DNA of 12,633 bases. It comes from Pavlovales sp. CCMP2436 (Eukaryota > Haptophyta > Pavlovophyceae > Pavlovales). Under the pieces are notes generated by a model. The model did no database searches. It saw nothing but the letters and a program-made list of their open reading frames with translations, and was not told where the DNA came from. The stretch spans positions 142,854 to 155,486 of the forward strand of contig MU631442.1 of assembly GCA_026770615.1 (NCBI GenBank), given 5' to 3'. This document shows positions 6,674 through 12,633 of this stretch, in pieces; the first letter of the stretch is position 1; each line of letters opens with the position of its first letter. Made by a program: the position numbers and the translations under genes.

Positions 6674-7492
6674 CCCGAGCGTTTCTCAACGCTTGGGCCC
6701 GGTGGAGACCTGTCAGGGGACGGACGTATTTCTAGATATTTACACACACAGCTTGGAGCATCAGACTTATCTGATAATTTCCTGTCCACGATGCTTACAG
6801 CAATAGTAGAGGCCACGCGCCTTCGCTGCACAATAGGGCCCCATGTAGCAAGAGAACGCCTGTGCGGCTCCCCTGAACGCGATGGCCTACGTCTGGTGGA
6901 CCCGCGTGCCCAAAACGCGGGGGAAAAAGTATCAGCCATGCTGCGCCTTCTCAACTCACCCGTGGAATCCGCAATGCATGCCCTCGCGGCACATGCATTG
7001 AGTATCGCCCTAAACGGACCCGCGAGACAAACCAAGGCAAAAACGATGCCCACCACAAGGGGGGCGATCAAAAGTCTTTCCGAAGCACCTCAGGGGGAAG
7101 AAAAATTGGACATATTCGAGAACTATGCATGCCTGCAGACAACACCTATGGGTGAGCTCGCCCCTGTCCTACTATGGCTAGCCCTTGGCGCCACCCGCCG
7201 TGCAAAACCCAAAATGGCTTCGGTCACCCTAGCATCAATGAGTGCCTTTAGTGTACTAAACTTGGCAAAACTGCGTATCGCAAGCAATGCCCCCAACTTA
7301 AGTGTTACAGACAGACAATTGACATCCATAAGTGCAGCAGAAGAAGACATAATAAGGACATGCGGCAGCGCTATAAGGGACACGCTTAGTGATCTTCAAA
7401 ATGCCTTACCGATGCATTCAAACACGTTTGCAGTAGCAAAAGCAGCCAAGATCCTGTTCACACAGGAATATAGGCCATCATTTAGTCGATAA
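6674..7492 (+). pseudogene. LINE ORF2 fragment: post-reverse-transcriptase region
   Basis: The frame is open from after a TGA (6671-6673) to the stop at 7490-7492; the first Met is at 6791. The stretch RERLCGSPERDGLRLVDPRAQNA fits the GGLGL-x-dl-x-x-N segment that follows the RT thumb in LINE proteins. The rest is helical and unrecognised, with an IFENYACLQTTPMGELAPVL segment. It lacks its natural upstream joining to the thumb region, from which about 270 bp of unrelated-looking sequence separates it. Confidence 0.5.
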
Positions 7493-7641
7493 AACACCCG
7501 GAGCAGCTGGAAATACTGCGAGAAATCCTGCCCGCACTCACATCGGCATTATGCGGACCTATGTGCTTCCGGTTCGTCACACGCCACACAACACTCATAC
7601 ATGCTCTCAGACACTAACCACCGACAGCGGAGAAACCACAA

Positions 7642-7920
7642 TTGTGCACACCCCATGTCGGGGTCGACGGGTCATTTATCAAACCAGATGGAAACGGCAA
7701 GGCTCGAGCAGCCGGTGCGGCGTGTTTTTACGTACTCCCATCACACCACATCCGCGGAACGACACATGCCCCAGGGGCACATATCCTCACCTGCACATTT
7801 TCAGGCGATCAAACGGTTGTCAACGCAGAATGCAATGCGGTCACACTTGCCTTACAAGCACTGACCCACGAGCAAGTGCTATTCCTCGGATGGGACCATG
7901 ACACAGGCGTAAACGCCTAG
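7642..7920 (+). pseudogene. LINE RNase H domain fragment
   Basis: VGVDGSFIKPDGNG carries the first catalytic Asp (residue 9 from the Met at 7642). NAECNAVTLALQAL carries the Glu (63), and VLFLGWDHD the next Asp (85). These are three of the four acidic residues of an RNase H fold in order and at plausible spacing. The frame stops at 7918-7920. In another frame, about 8005-8115, a THTAAHSKSDD stretch may be the remains of the last His/Asp segment. Its job in the element is removing the RNA template; this copy is broken. Confidence 0.65.
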
Positions 7921-8349
7921 ACTGGCATAGACGGCACCTAGACCGCAATCCTCTGCCACACGGGTTAAGGGATCCCACGAGCTATGATGCAAACCATCAC
8001 TTCTACCGCCTACTCAGCCTCAAGCAACGTGACGAGGCGCATGGCCGCTACAGGTACGCGACTCACACTGCGGCTCATAGCAAATCGGATGACAAGGAGC
8101 CAGAATTCTAATAACCCCGGGAGCGGTGCGTCACGACGACGCTTCGAGAGCTAGAATAGTGACAGCAGAGACGCTAAAGAAAGTGACCCGGCTCTTCATC
8201 TACACACGAAACGTCAATTGGCGTAGCCAGGCTGATTTGCCTCCCCACCTCCAACCCCCGGCTGTCATAAAGCTCGTGCAGAACGCATTGAGCGACTGGG
8301 GCTCAAAGGCAGTAGCAGTACACAGAGAAGCCGCCACAGTACAGCTCAC

Positions 8350-8850
8350 AAAAACACGCTCACGGCCCAGTGCTGGGCAATAGCGGCCACCACGACAGGA
8401 GACATAATCACATCCGACCAACGAGCAGCACGCCATGCGCTAATAGACAGAGTTGCAAGGGATCGCCTAGAGAAGAGAGGCCCCATCAAACATGCCCCCG
8501 GCATAGGTAGAATGGCCAATGTAGAAGCCATGTGGTTACAAGAGAGCACGACTGCTCTGCGTCTCCCACGAGTTAGGGGGCAACAGCGACCCACGGAAAA
8601 GTACACCAAACACATGGCCAGATTGGTACTCGGATCATACCGCCAAAATGCCGAGTGGGCAGCAGACTTTCCGGCGATGGCCACCACTACAATTATCATT
8701 GACGGAAAGTCTGAAAGAATGGGCCTCACCTGCCCTCTATGCAAAGCACTCAACTCACAAGACACAAAGCATCACTTATGCCACGAGCGCTCGTCAACGG
8801 AAAAGCACCGCCACGACCTCCACCGCTCCCCCTGCAAGGAACTGTCTCCG
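8350..8850 (+). pseudogene. LINE ORF2 C-terminal zinc-finger fragment
   Basis: One frame runs from about 8350 (NTLTAQCWAIAATTTGD) through the Met at 8512 to CPLCKALNSQDTKHHLCHE at about 8731-8787, where Cys74, Cys77, His87/88 and Cys90 form a CCHC-like finger such as ends many LINE RNase H-type proteins. Basic, helical sequence precedes it. A different open frame at 8126-8383 covers part of the missing link, implying at least one frameshift. Confidence 0.5.
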
Positions 8851-8860
8851 GGGTCTGAAT

Positions 8861-9260
8861 TTACACCCAGGTATTCTCGGCCTGTAACCCAAGTATTTCG
8901 ATTTCAACTTAGGTTCTACAGTCTAACCTTCTATATTAGCACGATTTTGCCGGGTTTTTTTTTCACGGCCGTTATGCACACCGGTTTTTTTTTTTCGAAC
9001 GTTGTTCAAAAGTTGGTGTGCGGCCTCGTCGTGGTGTTGGCTGGGCTGTGTCCGAAGTGCAGATCATGAATCAATCATCTTCCACGACCCCGAGCGGTCC
9101 ACCGAGTCGTACTTTTAGCAGATTTTGAAAAATCGTACTTCATTTTTAGCACAGAGCCTAAAAGCACCATTGCGCGGCCAATTTTGCTATGAGTACGCTT
9201 GCCATACTGTCTACTATTGTTCTACAAGTCGTCTTGTGTCGTACTCCAATTCGGGTCACA
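8861..9260. other. Non-coding region with T tracts and short direct repeats; no gene recognised
   Basis: Two similar CCGG-T(9-11)-C blocks lie near 8950-8964 and 8981-8997. A related pair TCGTACTTTTAGCA (9107-9120) and TCGTACTTCATTTTTAGCA (9133-9151) forms a short direct repeat. Part may be the 3' UTR of the LINE remnant. I see nothing coding. Confidence 0.45.
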
Positions 9261-9962
9261 TTACTCAGCCGCGGGCGCTGCTGTGGTAGGGGCTGGGCGA
9301 GCCTCTGCCTCAGCCGCCAGGGCCTTACGCGCAGCAGAGCATAGCACCTTCTCGCATGCGCGGTCAGACTCGGCGATCGTGCGGCACGTCGGGCAGCACT
9401 TCGCCTTTGCCACCTCGCACGGCACAACGCCGCACGCGCACATGGTCTCGCACAGCACGTGCTTGCTCTCGAGCTCGGCAGCCTCATCCTGCTTTTTCTG
9501 CTCGCGCTGCGCCCTAGCCGCATCTTTCTGCGCCTGCGTCGCGGCTAGCGTATCGTGCCGCTGGACCTTCTGCTGCGCCAGGTTGTGCAGCGACATAGAA
9601 CGAGACTGGCTGTCCAGGCGTGTCCACATCGGTCAATGAAGTGGCTGCGCTTGCTTCTGCCCGGTCTCCGTCGAATTCGAGCACCTCGCTGAGCGGGCCA
9701 CATCGAGCTCATAATGCAGTCAGCGAGCTCCGTCGATCAGCGCGCGCGTGATGAGATCGGCATCTCCGAAGGAGTTAAGGTGCAAGTAGAGCTCGGTGCG
9801 CTTGCTCGAGCTTAGCCTCGACCGTCTTGGTGTGAACTGTCTTGATGAAGCCCGCGCACGCCTGTGTGTAGTTTCTGAGGTCTCGCTCAAGTGGCTGGGG
9901 GCCCGCGTGGTCGCCTGGCCACAGGCCCCTCCTTCATCACTCGAACATCGCCGAAAGTTCAC
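9261..9962 (-). pseudogene. Unidentified gene with coiled coil and cysteine cluster, frameshifted
   Basis: The best part is the frame 9629-9261 (122 codons, TAA stop). A long charged helix (RHDTLAATQAQKDAARAQRE onwards, residues 25-57) is followed by nine cysteines at 60, 64, 66, 71, 78, 79, 82, 92 and 97, then a Pro/Ala tail. This could be a zinc-binding module, but no known finger pattern fits. Upstream on the same strand, other frames also look coding: PLERDLRNYTQACAGFIKTV (about 9897-9838), LNSFGDADLITRALIDGAR (9779-9720) and SEVLEFDGDRAEASAATSL (about 9695-9639). Their order suggests one gene with at least two frameshifts or unrecognised introns. Function unknown. Confidence 0.45.
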
Positions 9963-10246
9963 CTGGTGGGCTTCGCCGCGAGGCCGTATTCGCCGCTAGC
10001 CGTGCACCTGAAGGCGCCCAAGCTTCGACTGTGACAGAGCATCTTTCTCGACGAAGCTCGGGCGTGAGAAGGTGCGGAGAAAGGAGAGGCTGAACTGAGG
10101 CGGGCGGAGAGAAGGGAGGAAGTGCGACAAGGCCCTCGCAACTACGCGCCCATCGCCGAGCCTTGTGCACCCCGCTAAGCACGACAACTCGCGCCCGCTA
10201 AAAACGAAGACAAGTATTTGGCGAGCGCGCTGGCGAGGGCGCGAAG
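9963..10246. other. Region between divergent gene remnants; no gene recognised
   Basis: GC-rich, purine-rich on the plus strand (10070-10125). It lies between the 5' sides of the minus-strand cysteine-rich gene and the plus-strand SWIM gene, so both promoters may be here. Several frames are open, but only because stops are rare in GC-rich DNA. Confidence 0.35.
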
Positions 10247-10924
10247 ATGGGGCTGTTCGGATGGTTCTACGGCGACGGGGATTGCGGCGGCAGGAGGGCG
10301 GCGAGGACCAGGGCGGCGAGGAGGGCGGCGATGATGGCCCGGGGTTCATCTCCCCGGTACAACCACGCCCGGGGAAATGAGCTCTTACGCCGGGGCTTAC
10401 GAGGGCGCCGATTGGGCGCTCAATTACGGTGGGCAGAACGACTGCACGGTACCGCGCTGATTGGGGTGCATCTGCCACAAGGACTGCCCTGCTCGCGTGC
10501 GCTACGTCCGGGAGGCAGTCGGTTCGGAGTGGGTGTTGTCAGTTGGCCCGGAGCCCCACGCGCAGACACCGCGCGAGAGATACGAGGGCAAGGGCCTCAG
10601 CGCGGAGTTTAAGGAGATCGACGCGATGCTGCAGCAGGTGCTAGTTCGATGCTTGCCATCACTGCGCGTTCACCAGTCTTTGCGTGATGCCCCGTGTTTG
10701 TCTAGCTAACCTCCATGTCCCAATCTCTTCTCAATCTCTCTCCATGTCCCGCAGGGCAAAGGATCCGAATACACCTACATCGCGCTCGCGACGACTTACG
10801 GCCCAAACGGCCTAAAGAGCAACCCGGGCAAGTTCTCGCGCGTGCCCACGAATTCCAAAATCAAGGCGTACAAGGTAAGGCTGGTCGCGCCCCACGTCCC
10901 GCGCACCCCCCCCCCCCTCCCCCG

Positions 10925-10964
<40 letters not shown>
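10925..10964. repeat. 40-nt uninterrupted poly-C tract
   Basis: C at every position from 10925 to 10964, flanked by more C-rich sequence (10906-10924, 10967-10980), inside the second intron of the SWIM gene (10875-11004). It forms most of the intron's pyrimidine tract. The complementary strand is a G40 run. Homopolymer length may be unreliable from sequencing. Confidence 0.85.
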
Positions 10965-10967
<3 letters not shown>

Positions 10968-11488
10968 AACCCCCTTTCCCACTCATGTATCCATTTTTTC
11001 ACAGGTGTGGGACAAGGCTCTCGTCTAGCCGGCGTTTGCCAAGAGGTTCGAGACTATCTACTTCGAGGGGCCCTGGGGCAACTGTCACCTCTCGGTCTCT
11101 GGTATTCCCGGCGTGATGCCCACCCAGAACGGCATCGAAGCCGGCCACAAGGTCCAGAAAGTTATCCTCTCTGTGTGAGTTTTCGGGTTGGGTCTACTAT
11201 TAGGGTGTCCTGGGGCTTCCGGGAGGGATGGACTCACGCTGCCCACTGTACACCTATGCCGCTGCCTCAGGGATGGGCTGCGTGCTGCCACACTGACCTT
11301 CCTCAACACGAGCGCCCCCAAGATGCTCGCGCAGACTGGCAAGAAGGCGCCCTTGACGAGCGAGAACGTCACGTACAGTGGGCACGGGCCGTTCGCCTTC
11401 GAGGTTGCTCTCAAAGCAAAGAGTCTACTCTTAGTAGCGGAGCCGCACTACGAGCTGCCGGAGGAGGAGATAGATAGCTCGCATTATG

Positions 11489-11889
11489 GTTTGATATTAT
11501 TTTTACAAGGGCTAGATGTTATTTTACAGGGGGGGGGGGTTACTGGGGCTAAGGTTTATTATTATTTATGATGATGATGATGATAATGGCTCGATGGCTA
11601 GGGGTAGTGCTATTATTGTTTATTGTATTGTTTTAGGAGATGCGGCGGTTAGGGCTAGTTGTTGATATTAATTCTAATATTAATACTATAATGTTCTGCG
11701 TCTTCTTCTTATTATTATTAATAATATCACGATTAATATGAATATTATTACTACGTTGTTGTTGATGATATTATTGCAGGGGGTATTTTGGCCAATGCTA
11801 GGGTCCGTTGTTGTTATTAATATATTATTCTTCAGCTTAACCCTAGTCCAACCGTGACTCATTTTGTATTTGTTTGTATTTCTGTGTAG
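11489..11889 (+). other. Intron 4 of the SWIM gene (401 bp), microsatellite-rich
   Basis: Donor G|GTTTGA after SSHY and acceptor TGTAG|GT before ERHFIINTG join in phase 1 to give HYGERHF. It contains a G10 run (11530-11539), an (ATG)n tract at 11568-11582, and many ATT/TTG runs. It is AT-rich in contrast with the exons. The donor is weak, so this border is less certain than the others. Confidence 0.6.
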
Positions 11890-12173
11890 GTGAGCGGCAC
11901 TTCATCATCAACACTGGCTCAGGCGCGGACTGCATCGGCAACGTGACGCGCAAGCGCGCCAAGGCTTTCATGCAGACGTACACGGGCACGCTCAAGCCCT
12001 CGAAGGTAACTATACCGTCAGCCCTGGCCCCACCCCTAAACAGCTTCAATGTGAGCCAACCATCCCCCCCCCTTAAACAGGCAGCATGCCGCGGGGACAT
12101 CGACGCGCTGGAGAAGGTTCACAAGAAGTCGCACAGCTGCCACCTCGTCACCGCGCAGCCCGTCGAGCTCAAG

Positions 12174-12334
12174 GTAATAGCGATAAATACTGATTGTTAT
12201 CATTATTATCATTGTATTTGTTATTATTTGTTGTTGTTGTTATTGCTTTTGTTGTTGGTGTTACTATTATTGTTGTTGTTGGTCTTATTATTATTATTAT
12301 TATTATTATTAATAATAATAATTTATTATTAAAG
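12174..12334 (+). other. Intron 6 of the SWIM gene with (TTG/TTA)n microsatellite
   Basis: Donor AAG|GTAATA; the acceptor is taken as AAAG|CAT at 12334, which keeps phase 0. The body is almost wholly TTG, TTA and ATT trinucleotides (12190-12320), ending in a TTATTATTAATAATAATAAT inverted repeat. There is no good pyrimidine tract next to the acceptor. Confidence 0.6.
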
Positions 12335-12633
12335 CATGCCAACCTATTTCTGCGGACGATCGCAAAGCTGAACGGCATCGGCGCGGATGGCAGTGACGAG
12401 GATGCCGACGAGCCGCTTCCGTCGTGAAAATTCACGTGCTCCTGCGGCCACTTCTGGCACAACGGCAACCTCTGCTCGCACATCGGCGCAGTCGCGGACA
12501 CCGTTGGAGCGATCGACCTCGCCGTCCTCGTCACGAAGCTCGCCGGGCGGAAGCTGCCGGGGCGCCCCAAGAAGAACCTCGGCGGACCCCTCGACCGGGT
12601 TAAATCCACCGCCGCCGAGAAGTACGCCTCGCC

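Larger units (their letters stand above)
6188..8860 (+). mobile_element. LINE-type non-LTR retrotransposon remnant (5'-truncated, frameshifted)
   Basis: Successive frames on the same strand give the normal order of the 3' half of a LINE ORF2: RT C-terminal/thumb region (FEYLGHLLTTNG, 6194-6400), post-RT region with SPERDGLRLVDPRAQN (6674-7492), RNase H (VGVDGS...NAEC, 7642-7920, with remains to about 8120), and a terminal zinc-finger region (CPLC...HHLCHE, 8731-8790). The endonuclease and the RT catalytic core are absent, and the left border is abrupt inside an ankyrin gene, as expected from 5' truncation during target-primed reverse transcription. Stops and frameshifts break every domain boundary. 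The 3' end is uncertain; coding similarity fades near 8850 and no poly-A or target-site duplication is obvious. Confidence 0.7.
10247..12633 (+). pseudogene. SWIM zinc-finger / MULE-transposase-related gene, 7 exons, three in-frame stops, continues past right edge
   Basis: Exons 10377-10637, 10755-10874, 11005-11174, 11271-11488, 11890-12005, 12081-12173 and 12335-end join in consistent phase through GT-AG introns. They give about 425 codons from ATG 10377. An N-terminal FAR1/FLYWCH-like part (CICHKDCPARVRYVREA, then W and H) suggests DNA binding. GVMPTQNGIEAGHK resembles the TNN-x-IE-x-H-x-x-LK segment of Mutator transposases. Near codons 361-375, CSCGHFWHNGNLCSH is a canonical SWIM finger (CxC-x9-CxH), followed by an AT-hook-like PGRPKK. 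Stops interrupt it: TGA 10458-10460, TAG 11026-11028, TGA 12425-12427. The catalytic DDE core of a transposase is not visible. The 5' end is unclear: MGLFGWFYGDGD at 10247 and an acidic Gly-rich frame (10270-10377) suggest a frameshifted first part. Confidence 0.7.

Noticed and set aside
6517..7071. 184-codon minus-strand frame
   Set aside because: It is antisense to the LINE remnant and lacks protein-like domain structure.
10842..11477. 211-codon frame with a poly-proline stretch
   Set aside because: It reads through the C40 intron tract and only follows exon 2 briefly; splice sites and phase support the intron model instead.
11640..11850. Telomere-like TTAGGG words
   Set aside because: Isolated, degenerate and mixed with ATT/TTG microsatellite inside an intron; no tandem run.
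12169..12609. 146-codon minus-strand frame at the right end
   Set aside because: Antisense of the SWIM-finger exon plus a translated microsatellite.

Overview
The window looks like nuclear DNA of a eukaryotic alga with a secondary, red-lineage plastid. A haptophyte is my best guess; another chromist alga cannot be excluded. The evidence is: GC-rich exons split by GT-AG introns, AT-rich microsatellite-filled introns, N-terminal signal peptides on proteins expected in the plastid (one cleaved before a phenylalanine), and a mix of plastid metabolism genes with degraded transposon-derived genes. No rRNA, tRNA or CRISPR was recognised.

Layout. (1) 1-1928, minus strand: the 5' part of a pyruvate carboxylase gene. 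Three exons encode a signal peptide and the start of the biotin-carboxylase domain; the gene runs off the left edge. Its second intron holds a microsatellite, a dispersed repeat, a 78-bp tandem duplication and an AT hairpin. (2) 1929-2699: head-to-head intergenic region with an unexplained 55-codon minus-strand coding-like fragment. (3) 2700-4107, plus strand: a two-exon homogentisate prenyltransferase (VTE2-type, tocopherol/plastoquinone branch). (4) 4108-5580: non-coding, with a 499-bp Tc1/mariner-like MITE flanked by TA and packed with a 17-bp repeat, followed by a second copy of the dispersed repeat seen in the carboxylase intron. (5) 5957-about 6187: the start of an ankyrin-repeat gene, cut in its third repeat by (6) about 6188-8860, a 5'-truncated, frameshifted LINE-type retrotransposon with an RT C-terminal region, RNase H and a terminal CCHC-like finger. 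(7) 9261-9962, minus strand: a frameshifted gene with a coiled coil and a cysteine cluster. (8) 10247-12633, plus strand: a seven-exon SWIM zinc-finger / Mutator-transposase-related gene with intact splice sites and reading phase but three in-frame stops. It runs off the right edge.

The two metabolic genes are divergently transcribed. Both products probably go to the plastid: oxaloacetate supply by pyruvate carboxylase, and prenylquinone synthesis by the prenyltransferase. The right two thirds is a graveyard of mobile and multi-copy genes. I see no convincing new multi-gene system. The most notable items are the MITE with its repeat array, the SWIM gene whose only visible damage is three transition-type stops, the ankyrin-LINE chimera, and the unidentified cysteine-rich gene.
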